Positions 8,724 through 17,991 of a stretch of DNA of 64,000 nt are shown here, one piece after another. Every line of letters starts with the position of its first letter. Within the stretch, counting starts at the first letter, position 1. This stretch comes from Roseofilum reptotaenium CS-1145 (lineage in GTDB: Bacteria > Cyanobacteriota > Cyanobacteriia > Cyanobacteriales > Desertifilaceae), in assembly GCF_028330985.1 (NCBI RefSeq), contig NZ_JAQMUE010000079.1, forward strand, positions 1-64,000, read 5' to 3'. Below the pieces are notes generated by a model. It saw nothing but the letters and a program-made list of their open reading frames with translations, was not told the origin of the DNA and ran no database searches. The position numbers and the translations under genes are program-made.

Positions 8724-11489
8724 CTAGGTTTTCTCAGTTTCAACCCAACGACGAAATAACTCAACAATAATCTTGATTTTGCCATTTTCTTCGATAACTA
8801 CATCATGCTTTTCTAAGCAAGTGAGAGCTACTTCTAATGTTTCTACATCAAGGTTTGTGGTTTGGCTAAGGGTTTCTCGATCCAGTCCAGTGGGATAGGG
8901 AGCAAGAGCGCGTAAAATTTCTTGTTGTCCAGGTTCTCCTTGAGCGGCTTGCTTCCAAACTCCATCGAAATAGTAACGTCCTTGTTCTAAAACATTGTCA
9001 ATCACCCCATTCAGATCCGCTAAGGTAAACTGAGGATCGCGGGAATATCCCTGTTCAAATACTTGATCGTTATAGCGTCCTACTAATTGAAACCCAATTA
9101 CGTTGACTAAATAGGGTTGTCCCGCAGTCAAGTTATAAATTTCATCAATCGTTTCGGGTTGGTAGTCTAAGGGAAAATCTTCATCTTCTGGGTTAGCAAG
9201 AATAACCGCAGTTGCTCCCCTTGTCATAAAGCTAACTCGAATGGGGATCACACTGGCAAAGAAAGGTTGAAAATAATCTGCTGTCATTTCGTCTAAAGTA
9301 TGTAATCCAGCTAAAGCAAATGTGATGTTTTGACTTTGTTGAATACTGCTACGCAAGAACTCCATAAAGTCTGGATCAATTTTTCCATCATTAATTAAGT
9401 ATTCAATAGATTCAAACTCATCTAGAGCAATAATCAGTCTGTTCTGTCCTAGCTGTTTTTCAACCTTTCGTAAGTAGCGTCTGAAGGTGCGATAAGGATG
9501 CTTTGATAATTGCTCCTCATTAGGAGGAGCAATTTCAAGGACTTCAGAAATTTCATCACTAATCCCAATCAAAATTTCTGCTAAATTCTTCTCTAATGCT
9601 TGTAAATTAATATAAGCCAGCTTTACCCTTGAGCCAAGAGCAGTAGAAACATTGCGTAAAATGGAAGTCTTACCCATACGTCGATGGCCAAATAGAACAA
9701 CCGACTCTAACTTTTCTCCCATTATCCAATGTTCTTCCAGTTTTCGCATAATATCTTCCCGTCCCACAAACCGTTTACCGATAACTGGACTACCGATACT
9801 ATAGGGATTATGAACCGGTTCCGTAATACTAAAATCGCCTATCTTGGCTGTTTCCTGAAGGAGAATATCTTGCCAATTTTCACTAATCTGAACAATTAAT
9901 CCCCGTTCAACTTCTGGCAAGCAGTCCTGTTGATTGATAATGGTCGTTACTTCTGCTAAAGCACGATTTAATGCCGAAGAACGGGTTGATCTAGATGGAC
10001 TACGTTGGACTAAGTGTATATCTTCAATAGTACGATGGAGACGTTCAATTGCGTCCCAGCTAGTAGGACGTAATAGTGGTTCTGGCGGAATAGTAGATAA
10101 TGCACATTCGCTTAGACTATAAACGTCTTTTACTTCACTAAAGATTGCCAATTTATCAGCAAAGTAAAACATCTGTTGCCCATAATACGAATCTTGTACA
10201 ATGCCAAAACACTCTCTAGCTAGGTTGGCGTTTTTGGTGTACAAACACCAGAAAGCACTCATAACTAAAGATGTACGGTAATTGGATTTAGGATTATTTA
10301 AAAGATTTGAACCTATTCTTAATAATACATTTGGACAATAGATTGATAATTGGGAAATAAATTCAATAATTTCATCAGGATCTTTGCCATCTAAGAATAT
10401 TCTAATTGTTCTTTCTAAAGTAGGGAACTGAAGAGTATAAGTTGCTATTTGCTCTAAGTTCATTAATCCAATATACCAGTCTTGTCTTAGTGAATTAATT
10501 AACTTAGAAGACAAAAATGGCATGGTAATTTGTGTAACATGAGGAATCCATCGAAGTTTTTTTTTATTAATAAATACACTGACAATCCATTCATCCAAAT
10601 GTAAGCCTATGAATAATAGAAAAATATGATAATCATGTGGCATAAAAAATCTAATAATAAATATGACTATTAACCAAGATGTAACAGTGCCTAAAAATCT
10701 ACCTAACTTGATAGCCAATGCTAGAGACTTCAGACGAGATATTTGACTAGGACTAGGCTTATCATATATCGGACTTTTGTGATCTTCAATTAATTTCACT
10801 GTAATGTCAGAATAAAGTGATTTACTAGAAGGTTCTTCTCTATTTGATATCCACTTATATACAAGTATTGTTGCTACAAATAGATACAAAACTGACCAAG
10901 TAAAAAAAACTATTGATGACATAGCCACAATCCCACCCAAAACACTGGTCATTAGAATAATAATGTTAGACAAAAAGCCAAATTCTGGTGCATATAAAAA
11001 TTTATTTAAAAATAAATAGACAAACAGAAAATACAGTAAAAATGTAACCCTAAATACTACGGTTGCTATAATTGGGTATGATAGTGTCTTTAGTATTTCA
11101 TTGAATTCAATATATGCATAATTGAAAGAAATATTTAAATTTAATAATATAAAACATAAACAAAACAATATCCAAAAAGATGTAATCACGATCTGTATAT
11201 TAAGCTGCAAAATAAGCCTATTCGGTACCTTGCTTAATTGCCGTTTCAGCGATTGAAAAAGTCTGAAACGGCGAAGATAACTTCTTACAGGCTTGAGGAT
11301 TTGAATTAATCGAGGTGTCCTGATATTAGATTGTGGATTGCAAAACTTCCTCTTGTACCATATCAATGCTTGAGGAAAATAGAAAATCCAGTACAACAAG
11401 CGCAAGTAATCTAAAGGATTCCAAAGCTGTAGAGGTCGATTCAGTTTTGGTTCTAAATCTAAACAAAGAATTGGTTTTGAATCAGTCAT
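8724..11489 (-). CDS. Membrane-anchored AAA/STAND-like ATPase with C-terminal winged helix
   Basis: The ATG at 11489 follows GGAGGAG; a GTG five codons earlier is less likely. The protein is 921 aa. Residues about 85-205 and 255-300 contain several transmembrane segments. A middle helical region follows, then FVGREDIMRKLEEH and an ATPase core with Walker A GHRRMGKTS (about 600-608) and Walker B LIIALDEFESI (about 683). The C-terminal 80 residues (LDRETLSQTTNLDVETLEVAL) look like a winged helix. Such ATPases act as signalling switches or effectors. The upstream ATPase gene lies 19 bp away on the same strand, so they form an operon. The combination of a multi-pass N-terminus and this core is unusual, and the function is unknown. 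Confidence 0.75.
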   Translation of the reverse strand: MTDSKPILCLDLEPKLNRPLQLWNPLDYLRLLYWIFYFPQALIWYKRKFCNPQSNIRTPRLIQILKPVRSYLRRFRLFQSLKRQLSKVPNRLILQLNIQIVITSFWILFCLCFILLNLNISFNYAYIEFNEILKTLSYPIIATVVFRVTFLLYFLFVYLFLNKFLYAPEFGFLSNIIILMTSVLGGIVAMSSIVFFTWSVLYLFVATILVYKWISNREEPSSKSLYSDITVKLIEDHKSPIYDKPSPSQISRLKSLALAIKLGRFLGTVTSWLIVIFIIRFFMPHDYHIFLLFIGLHLDEWIVSVFINKKKLRWIPHVTQITMPFLSSKLINSLRQDWYIGLMNLEQIATYTLQFPTLERTIRIFLDGKDPDEIIEFISQLSIYCPNVLLRIGSNLLNNPKSNYRTSLVMSAFWCLYTKNANLARECFGIVQDSYYGQQMFYFADKLAIFSEVKDVYSLSECALSTIPPEPLLRPTSWDAIERLHRTIEDIHLVQRSPSRSTRSSALNRALAEVTTIINQQDCLPEVERGLIVQISENWQDILLQETAKIGDFSITEPVHNPYSIGSPVIGKRFVGREDIMRKLEEHWIMGEKLESVVLFGHRRMGKTSILRNVSTALGSRVKLAYINLQALEKNLAEILIGISDEISEVLEIAPPNEEQLSKHPYRTFRRYLRKVEKQLGQNRLIIALDEFESIEYLINDGKIDPDFMEFLRSSIQQSQNITFALAGLHTLDEMTADYFQPFFASVIPIRVSFMTRGATAVILANPEDEDFPLDYQPETIDEIYNLTAGQPYLVNVIGFQLVGRYNDQVFEQGYSRDPQFTLADLNGVIDNVLEQGRYYFDGVWKQAAQGEPGQQEILRALAPYPTGLDRETLSQTTNLDVETLEVALTCLEKHDVVIEENGKIKIIVELFRRWVETEKT

Positions 11490-11508
11490 ATTTTTCTCCT
11501 CCACTCAA

Positions 11509-12537
11509 TCAAAAAGGAATGCTTTTCCAGAAATCATACATTTCGTAGCACTTTTGCATCAAACGCTGAGGATGTCCTTTCGTTTCGGCAATGATTTGCA
11601 CAATCTCCTCTTCTGTAAACCTAAATTGTGTTGGCTCTAAGCGCGATTCAATAAATGAACGAGATGTTGATTCATTCCATCGTTCTAGCTTTTGGGGTAA
11701 ACAAATATTTGCTAAGGGTGAAGTTCCCACTTCTGAATCTTCATCGGCAAAGATGATATCCAACGATTGACTCGCTGCGAAAACTAATTTGATTAATCCA
11801 TGTTCTGCAAATCCTCGTAATTTATCGCGAATTTCCCAGGTAAATCCATCGCTTCTCATTTTCTCAACTTCATCAATCAGTAGCAGTAGTCGATGTTTCT
11901 TTAACACACGCTTCAATTGATAGCCTCTAACTTGTTCAATTTGTAACTCGTCACATAAATTGCAGTAGAATTCATCTTCGTTTTCTAGATCCTGTAAGTT
12001 TAAGTAAATGGGTTGGGTTTGCAGTTGTGTTAATTGTTCCGTCTCTCGGCTCATTTGCTTGAGTAGTGAGGACTTGCCAATTTGTCGTTCTCCAATTAAC
12101 GCTACACCCCCACTAGCATGTAATTTTTCAAATATATCTCTGGTATCTCGCTCTCGATTGAAAAAATGTCTGGGATCGTTAATTGCACCTGTTAGAGGAG
12201 TAAAAGGATTACCTGATGGATGAACGCTACTCATTTGTATTTGAGGCTCTCCAACCCATGATAATTGATACGGTTTGTAAAAATGATCCAGAGATGACTT
12301 GAGATTTTTTTTCTCAACTTTTTTCCCAATAACTTTACTACACTTTTTACAAATTCCACTCCCTATTGCACGAATAGAATCATCCTGATAGCGATAGCAA
12401 ATCGTATCTTTTATCTCTGGATAGGTATGACCATTCCACATACCATAAAAAACTTGTTGCTCAACATCTGTAAAATCTGAGCCAATTTTCATCAAATCAT
12501 CTTGTAGACGAGTAAAGGCTTCTTCTGGAGTCATCAT
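11509..12537 (-). CDS. HTH-AAA ATPase of the vWA-MoxR-associated/conflict-system type
   Basis: The start is set at MMTPEEAFTRLQ; a GTG 22 codons upstream is possible. The protein is 342 aa. Residues about 3-85 resemble the N-terminal helix-turn-helix domain shared by many cyanobacterial STAND, NACHT and vWA-MoxR-associated proteins (VFYGMWNGHTYPEI, GSGICKKCSKVIGKKV). The ATPase core has FFNRERD (125-131), Walker A GERQIGKSS (149-157) and Walker B LLLLIDEVEKM (217-227). No effector domain is fused, so it may sense or transduce and act through its operon partner, the membrane ATPase. The divergent nuclease gene starts about 170 bp away. Confidence 0.75.
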   Translation of the reverse strand: MMTPEEAFTRLQDDLMKIGSDFTDVEQQVFYGMWNGHTYPEIKDTICYRYQDDSIRAIGSGICKKCSKVIGKKVEKKNLKSSLDHFYKPYQLSWVGEPQIQMSSVHPSGNPFTPLTGAINDPRHFFNRERDTRDIFEKLHASGGVALIGERQIGKSSLLKQMSRETEQLTQLQTQPIYLNLQDLENEDEFYCNLCDELQIEQVRGYQLKRVLKKHRLLLLIDEVEKMRSDGFTWEIRDKLRGFAEHGLIKLVFAASQSLDIIFADEDSEVGTSPLANICLPQKLERWNESTSRSFIESRLEPTQFRFTEEEIVQIIAETKGHPQRLMQKCYEMYDFWKSIPF

Positions 12538-12706
12538 AGCTAATTTTGGTAACTGTAGTAGGGAAAATGAGGTAAAGTCGATCCTTTTCTCACATTTTCC
12601 CACAAAATCTTACACAACCTAAAGTATATCTTCCCACATTCCCTTACAGACAAATCTGGGCATCAGGGAGAAGATAGGGTTATTGATTTCAAAGGTAATA
12701 AAAATC

Positions 12707-13408
12707 ATGACTAAATCTCAAGTGTGGTCTGATGCTCCCCTTCCTCCTTATACCGCCCAATCTCAATGCGAAAATGGCATTAGTTATATGATCGATCGCT
12801 ATGGTAATCCGCTTCCTAGCTATACTTCTATTGTGCGAGCGACTCAATCTGCTGCTGATAAGGCACGTCTGTTTCAGTGGCGGCGACGCATTGGACAAGC
12901 TGAAGCCAGTCGCATTTGTGCTATTTCTCGGCAACGGGGAATTTTAGGACACCAACACCTCAAGCACTACTGGCAGGGTCAACCTGTTGTCTGTCCTCCA
13001 CTCATTACTGAGCATTGGGATCATTTATTGCCCTATTTAGAGCAGATTCAGCAGGTTAGGCTAATTGAAGGCAACCTATTTCACTTTTATGAAGGCTATG
13101 CAGGTCGTGTAGATTGTGTCGCCAGTTGGGGTAATATCCCTTGTGTGATTGATTTCAAATTCTGCGATCGTCTAAAACCCATTTACCCTGATCAGTGTTT
13201 ACAATTAGCGGCCTATTGTGGTGCAGTAAATCGTCAATATGGCTTAAAACACAACTTACAAATCACTCATGCTTTACTGATTCGCTCCACTCCCGATCTA
13301 GCCGATATCACATTATTTGAACCTCAAAAAATGAGCTATTTTTGGCATCAATGGCAAGCACGAGTCGCTCAATTTTGGCAAATACAAAATTCTTCAATCT
13401 CAGCTTAG
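12707..13408 (+). CDS. PD-(D/E)XK nuclease, MGME1/RecB-like
   Basis: A 233-residue protein. The C-terminal half has the PD-(D/E)XK exonuclease motifs in order: Glu in IEGNLFHFYEGYAGRVD, the GRVD aspartate (about 133), VIDFKF with the D-x-K pair (about 148-150), and QLAAY as motif IV. These bind the metal and attack the phosphodiester in single-strand-preferring exonucleases such as MGME1. The start used is the ATG giving MTKSQVWSD; an in-frame ATG eight codons earlier is possible. It is divergent from the ATPase pair and could be part of the same module, though solitary copies of this family also occur in cyanobacteria. Confidence 0.8.
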   Translation: MTKSQVWSDAPLPPYTAQSQCENGISYMIDRYGNPLPSYTSIVRATQSAADKARLFQWRRRIGQAEASRICAISRQRGILGHQHLKHYWQGQPVVCPPLITEHWDHLLPYLEQIQQVRLIEGNLFHFYEGYAGRVDCVASWGNIPCVIDFKFCDRLKPIYPDQCLQLAAYCGAVNRQYGLKHNLQITHALLIRSTPDLADITLFEPQKMSYFWHQWQARVAQFWQIQNSSISA

Positions 13409-13523
13409 AATTCAGTGCCAGATTTAAAAAGACTAATTTTTGCTCTGAGAAACCGTAACTCGATCGTGGTATCCTAAACAGTTGGAGACTTTCCCATCCT
13501 GTGTACAACTTCCTGTAATTCCT

Positions 13524-14228
13524 ATGACCCTGGCAGAAGAGAAAAACCTAGTAGACGATAAGACCATTGTCAAAGACTACTTTAACCAAACTGGTTTTGA
13601 CCGATGGCGGAAAATTTACGGTACAGATGAGGTGAACCGCGTTCAACTCGATATCCGTAAAGGCCATCAGCAAACGGTAGACACAGTTTTAGACTGGCTA
13701 AAAGCTGATAATAACCTCAGTGAACTGTCCATCTGTGATGCTGGATGTGGAGTCGGGAGCCTCAGCATTCCCTTGGTTGAAGCTGGCGCTCAGGTTTTTG
13801 CCAGTGATATCTCGGAAAAAATGGTGGGTGAAGCCCAAACTCGCGCTCAAGATACTTTAGACAATCTGAATAATATTCAGTTTAAGACCCAAGATTTGGA
13901 GCAACTGGACGGCGAATATCATAGCGTCATTTGCCTGGATGTGCTGATTCATTATCCCCATGAGAAAGCGGATGAAATGATTGGTCATCTCTGCTCTTTG
14001 GCTAAATCACGGGTGATTCTCAGTTTTGCGCCGAAAACTTGTGCTTTGGCAATTCTGAAGAAAATTGGTAGCTTTTTCCCTGGCCCTTCTAAGACGACTC
14101 GTGCTTATATGCATAAGGAAAAGGATGTGATTGCCAGTTTAGAGAAATATGGCTTTAAGGTGCAACGAAATGCGATGACGAAAACTCGGTTTTATTACTC
14201 TCGTATTTTAGAAGCGACTCGTTCTTAG
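13524..14228 (+). CDS. chlM: Magnesium-protoporphyrin IX methyltransferase
   Basis: Transfers a methyl group from SAM to the 13-propionate of Mg-protoporphyrin IX, directly after Mg-chelatase. The start used gives MTLAEEKNLVDDKTIVKDYF, comparable to known ChlM N-termini; a TTG further upstream is rejected. The SAM-binding motif DAGCGVGSLSIPL is at residues 72-84, and the family signature TGFDRWRKIYG is near the N-terminus. The 234-aa length is typical. Known ChlM proteins are stimulated by ChlH, whose gene lies upstream on the other strand. A palindrome at 14240-14270 separates chlM from the converging gene. Confidence 0.95.
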   Translation: MTLAEEKNLVDDKTIVKDYFNQTGFDRWRKIYGTDEVNRVQLDIRKGHQQTVDTVLDWLKADNNLSELSICDAGCGVGSLSIPLVEAGAQVFASDISEKMVGEAQTRAQDTLDNLNNIQFKTQDLEQLDGEYHSVICLDVLIHYPHEKADEMIGHLCSLAKSRVILSFAPKTCALAILKKIGSFFPGPSKTTRAYMHKEKDVIASLEKYGFKVQRNAMTKTRFYYSRILEATRS

Positions 14229-14239
14229 ATGGATAAACA

Positions 14240-14270
14240 GAAACCCGGTTTCGAGCAGAAACTGGGTTCC
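14240..14270. terminator. Palindrome between converging genes, bidirectional terminator-like
   Basis: GAAACCCGGTTT (14240-14251) and AAACTGGGTTCC (14259-14270) pair almost fully around a 7-nt loop. It lies between the 3' ends of chlM and the SnoaL-like gene. The AGAAACCCGGTTTCT motif recurs in many cyanobacterial genomes, so it is both a repeat and a plausible terminator. Confidence 0.5.
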
Positions 14271-14280
14271 TGAGTCGCAA

Positions 14281-14670
14281 TTAACTCCCTTTGAGTTGGG
14301 CAATAAGTCCGGGTTCATCCCAATAGGAAGCTAACGCTGTTATTTTACCCGCTTCATTGAATTCAAATACACTGATTCCTTCCGCTTGGGCTGTTTTCCC
14401 AGTTTTAGCAATGACGTTCATTTGCCATTTGACGGCTGCACCTGTACCGGAAATAAACGGAGTTTCAGGCGTGATTTCTAGACGGTCATAAAATTGGGCT
14501 AGAAATTGGAAAAATGCAGTCGCTTTTTCATGGGCGATGACTGGTGGTTTGCCCACTGGATCGGCAATGGTGGCATCGGGGGTAAAGAGTTCAGACCACC
14601 CTTCGGGGTTCATGGCACTCATTTGGGTGAAGTAACCCTTAAGGGTGGTTTGCATGAGTTCAGGAGACAT
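14281..14670 (-). CDS. SnoaL-like / NTF2-like fold protein
   Basis: A 129-residue protein beginning MSPELMQTTLKGYFTQM; a TTG seven codons upstream is rejected. The sequence follows the NTF2/SnoaL alpha+beta barrel: the N-terminal helix, a WSELFTPDATIADPVG segment lining the pocket, AVKWQMNVIAKTGK, and EGISVFEFNEAGKITALASYWD. Members include ketosteroid isomerases and polyketide cyclases, but most cyanobacterial copies have no known substrate. It converges with chlM and is separated from the DUF819 gene on its own strand. The fold call is good; the reaction is unknown. Confidence 0.75.
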   Translation of the reverse strand: MSPELMQTTLKGYFTQMSAMNPEGWSELFTPDATIADPVGKPPVIAHEKATAFFQFLAQFYDRLEITPETPFISGTGAAVKWQMNVIAKTGKTAQAEGISVFEFNEAGKITALASYWDEPGLIAQLKGS

Positions 14671-14733
14671 AGAAATGGGGGTGGAAATCAACAGGAATAG
14701 CTTACCAAATTATTAATTATTAAGGCTTAATGA

Positions 14734-15879
14734 TTAGGAGAGTAAATGTCCCAAAATGAGACTAATGGGATTAGCCAAAACAGAGCCAACTGTGCCACAA
14801 ATAATGGCGGGGATAATCAGGGTTTCCCAACGTTGAGCGACGGCCATGGCAACGCCTAGGGTGGCGCTGCCAATACTGGCATTGGAGGCAATGAGAATAT
14901 CCGCCCATTCAATGTTGAGGAGTTTTCCAGCAAGGAGGATAATCGCGAGGTGAGTGAGGAGGATAATACCAGCAAATTGCAGCAGTATGGGGTTAAGTGC
15001 CAGAAGTTCTGGGATGCTGGTGGTGGCTCCTAGGGTAGAGAAAAAGAGAAGGATCGCGAGTGCGCCAAATTCTTCGATTCCAGCGAGGCGATCGCTCGTT
15101 GTAGAAAAAACCTGAGTTAAAATAATCACGATAATGGCGGTGAAAAATAGTTCACTACCGGGTAAGCGAATAAAAGCAGCGATCGCATAGCCGAGTAGAG
15201 CAGACATCCCACTAGCGGCTAAGGCTAGGGCTAAATCAAAACGGGTGGGAGCTGTTTGTTTGAGAATGGTGGGGACGGGAGCGCTGCCAAAGCGAATTCC
15301 CCAATCCTCTTGATGGGGGCTAAAGAAGCGACGGATACCAGGGATGATAGAGATAAGGAGCCAGAAGAGAATAAAGAGACTGGCAATCAGGCGATCGATC
15401 GTGTTAATCGTTTCCAGGGGAATAGATCCTTGAAAGTCTAGGGCAGAAGCAACATCGGCGGCATTGAGGGAGTTACCGATATACTGAGCAACAAAAATAG
15501 CGGCCAGTTTTCCCCTTTCGTCTCCTAAGGGTAAGAGGATTAAGCCCAGGATAGAGCCTAAGATTGTGCCACCCATGCCACAAGCAAACACCAGGAGAGT
15601 AGCTTTGGCATGGGTGGCTAGTTCCCGTAAATTAATTTGGGAGAGAATGAGGGGAATGGCTAGCGTGATGCCGTAAGTCGCAATGACGGTATAAATGGGG
15701 GCACTGGTGGGAGTCACTCCCAGATGACTACAGAGACTCGCCAGACACAGAACCAGCAGAGCAGCTAGGGGGGGCGTTCCTCGGCGAGTTTGTTCGGCCC
15801 AATAGCCAACGGCACAGAGGGCAAGCAGGATAGCTCCTAGAATGAGATTGGAGTTGGGAAGGATAAAGGGATCAATCAT
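14734..15879 (-). CDS. DUF819 family integral membrane protein
   Basis: A 381-residue, very hydrophobic protein with about ten transmembrane segments. It has the DUF819 (YjcL-like) signature region VAQYIGNSLNAADVASAL and the C-terminal SNASIGSATLGVAMAVAQRW. DUF819 proteins are presumed transporters, perhaps for small anions or amino acids. Its start overlaps the stop of the DUF1611 gene by 4 nt, so it is the last gene of a coupled three-gene operon with the epimerase. That context suggests it may move the substrate or product of those enzymes; this is inference. Confidence 0.8.
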   Translation of the reverse strand: MIDPFILPNSNLILGAILLALCAVGYWAEQTRRGTPPLAALLVLCLASLCSHLGVTPTSAPIYTVIATYGITLAIPLILSQINLRELATHAKATLLVFACGMGGTILGSILGLILLPLGDERGKLAAIFVAQYIGNSLNAADVASALDFQGSIPLETINTIDRLIASLFILFWLLISIIPGIRRFFSPHQEDWGIRFGSAPVPTILKQTAPTRFDLALALAASGMSALLGYAIAAFIRLPGSELFFTAIIVIILTQVFSTTSDRLAGIEEFGALAILLFFSTLGATTSIPELLALNPILLQFAGIILLTHLAIILLAGKLLNIEWADILIASNASIGSATLGVAMAVAQRWETLIIPAIICGTVGSVLANPISLILGHLLS

Positions 15880-16946
15880 CCAGAGGTTGAGTTAGGGTTG
15901 AGAAGGGTATCTAGGAGGCAATCAGCACTATAGCGGATGGGGTCTGTACAGGGAAGTCCGGTAAGGTTTTGGATCTCGACGATCGCGCGATCGGCTTCTT
16001 CTTTGCTAAATTTATGGGTATTGAGAGCGATCGCCTTTACCTGTACCGGTTCAGTTGCTCCCGCTACACTCGCCACCCGCTCATAAAGATCAATCACATC
16101 AGGAAGCGGTGGAATAGCCACCTGGGGAGCATGACGGATATGGGTTTGTCCCCAACGATGTACCAAAATTAGACCCGTCGGTTGAGACCCTCGAATTAAG
16201 GGCAAGGTAGCGGTAGAACTGGGATGCAACAATGACCCTTGACCCTCAATATGGAGAATATCAGCCTCAGCGCCATAGGTTAACACCTGCTGTTCAATAG
16301 CTCCCGCCGCAAAATCCACTCGTACCGCATCCAAAGGCACTCCCTTACCCGCAATCATAATTCCCGCCTGTCCTGTGCCGATAAAATGGGACTTCAACCC
16401 ACGCTGTTGGGAGGCTCGATGCAATTCTAAGCTCGTGGACATTTTACCAATGGACATATCTGTACCCACTGTCAGCACCCGGGTATTGGTTAACTCTCGT
16501 GCTTTAGCTCTGCCAATGGTTAAATTTTTCGGTTCTTGACGAATATCCCAAATCATTTGCCCCAATTTCAGAAAAGATTGAAATTGGGGCGCAAGGGGAG
16601 TATGGAGTCCATTGACTACAGAAAGTCCAGCTTCAACCGCTTGCTGAATGTCGTTCACCCAAGGTTCTGGCAAAGCACCACCAGAGGGAGCTATACCGAT
16701 CGCTAATACTTCGGGTTCATAGGGGAGTGCTTCGCTTATATTGGCCACAATGGGGATATTACAGCTTATGCCAAATTCTTCTGGCGATCGTCCCCCACTC
16801 TCTTCATCAATCAAAACCACAATATTCGCTTCACTATAGCGAATCAGGGACTGTCCCGTTTTACCAGCGGTTCCTTGAAGTCCACCATGGAGTAAAATCG
16901 CCACGCGACGGTTTGGGGCGAGTAAATTAGGGAAATCAACCATCAT
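15876..16946 (-). CDS. DUF1611 protein, DgcN-like acyltransferase candidate
   Basis: A 356-residue DUF1611 protein: an N-terminal Rossmann-like domain (RVAILLHGGLQG, VAIGIAPSGGALPEPW) and a C-terminal P-loop-like domain (VLTVGTDMSIGKMSTSLELH, HIEGQGSLLHPS). In marine bacteria a DUF1611 protein, DgcN, has been described as an N-acetyltransferase in D-glutamate catabolism working with the enolase-superfamily racemase DgcA. The same two families are adjacent here. The start overlaps the end of the epimerase gene by 11 nt and its end overlaps DUF819 by 4 nt. The family is confident; a D-amino-acid or dipeptide role is inferred. Confidence 0.8.
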   Translation of the reverse strand: MMVDFPNLLAPNRRVAILLHGGLQGTAGKTGQSLIRYSEANIVVLIDEESGGRSPEEFGISCNIPIVANISEALPYEPEVLAIGIAPSGGALPEPWVNDIQQAVEAGLSVVNGLHTPLAPQFQSFLKLGQMIWDIRQEPKNLTIGRAKARELTNTRVLTVGTDMSIGKMSTSLELHRASQQRGLKSHFIGTGQAGIMIAGKGVPLDAVRVDFAAGAIEQQVLTYGAEADILHIEGQGSLLHPSSTATLPLIRGSQPTGLILVHRWGQTHIRHAPQVAIPPLPDVIDLYERVASVAGATEPVQVKAIALNTHKFSKEEADRAIVEIQNLTGLPCTDPIRYSADCLLDTLLNPNSTSG

Positions 16947-17991
16947 GACGAATTACTCCTAAACCAGGTTGAGTATTGAGCATCAGGCGAGAATTTTCTA
17001 GAGTAGCTCCCATAAAGGGGTCATCAATCAAGTTCAGATGGCTATCTAAGTCCAGATAATCTACTAGGGGGCCCAAATGAGCGGCCGCTGTATTCGACAA
17101 ACTGCTGTCTGAGTAACACCCTAACATCACTTGTAAGCCACAAGCGCGGGCCGTGTGGATCATGGCCATAGCTTCACTGAGTCCCCCAGCTTTCATCAGT
17201 TTGATGTTAATGCCGTGAATGCGATCGGCCAAGAGGGGAATATCAAGGCGGGTGTAACAGCTTTCATCTACGAAGATGGGTAGGGGCGATTTTTCATAGA
17301 GTTGAGCTAAATCTTGTTCCTGACCCGGAGGTAGGGGTTGTTCTATGTACTCAATCCCCCATTCTTTCAGGGTTTGAGCCATGGTAATCGCTTCCCTTAA
17401 GTTCCATCCCCCATTCGCGTCCACGTAGACCTTACAGCCTTCAGGAACCACCTTTAGAAGGGCGTTCAACATGGCGCGATCTGCGTCTATCCCTTCCGGA
17501 CTACCCAGTTTAACCTTCAGACATTGCACAGAGGTAAGTTCTAACCAATGGCGCAGTCGTTCTTGAGCCGCTTCTGGACTGCTAATGCCAACCGTAACCG
17601 AGGTAGCAGGCATGTGCTGGCGATCCAATCCCCACAGTTGCCACAGGGGACACCCTACTGATTTTCCGAGCCAATCATAAAACGCCATATCTAGAGCCGC
17701 TTGCACCGCAGAAGGTAGAGAAAGTCCAGATTTAGCTAGAGTGACTCGGATTTTCTGCCGCTCTAGGGGATTGAAGGGTTGGAGAATCGGTACAATTTCC
17801 TCCAAAGCTGCTATGATCTCTCCAGTCTTCTGACTCTTGCCTCCTGTGGAAAACGGAGTGGCTTCTCCCCATCCCGTAATTCCATCATGTTCGAGGCTCA
17901 CCCAGATATTGGTGTTTTTGGTATGGCTCCCCCGACTAATGTTCAGGGCAAAGCGTTTATGGACTGTGAAAGGGGTAATCCGGATTTGCAT
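16936..17991 (-). CDS. Enolase-superfamily dipeptide (L-Ala-D/L-Glu) epimerase or racemase
   Basis: A 351-residue protein starting MQIRITPFTVHKRFAL; the longer GTG start is unlikely. It has the muconate-lactonizing subgroup layout: an N-terminal capping domain (GWGEATPF), then a barrel with the catalytic lysine pair in CLKVKLG, metal ligands in YVDANGG, EYIEQPL and FVDESC, and the second base lysine in INIKLMKAGG. These residues fit 1,1-proton transfer as in L-Ala-D/L-Glu epimerase, which recycles peptidoglycan peptides, or DgcA-like N-acyl amino acid racemase. It is the first gene of the operon with DUF1611 and DUF819. The exact substrate cannot be read from the sequence. Confidence 0.85.
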   Translation of the reverse strand: MQIRITPFTVHKRFALNISRGSHTKNTNIWVSLEHDGITGWGEATPFSTGGKSQKTGEIIAALEEIVPILQPFNPLERQKIRVTLAKSGLSLPSAVQAALDMAFYDWLGKSVGCPLWQLWGLDRQHMPATSVTVGISSPEAAQERLRHWLELTSVQCLKVKLGSPEGIDADRAMLNALLKVVPEGCKVYVDANGGWNLREAITMAQTLKEWGIEYIEQPLPPGQEQDLAQLYEKSPLPIFVDESCYTRLDIPLLADRIHGINIKLMKAGGLSEAMAMIHTARACGLQVMLGCYSDSSLSNTAAAHLGPLVDYLDLDSHLNLIDDPFMGATLENSRLMLNTQPGLGVIRHDG

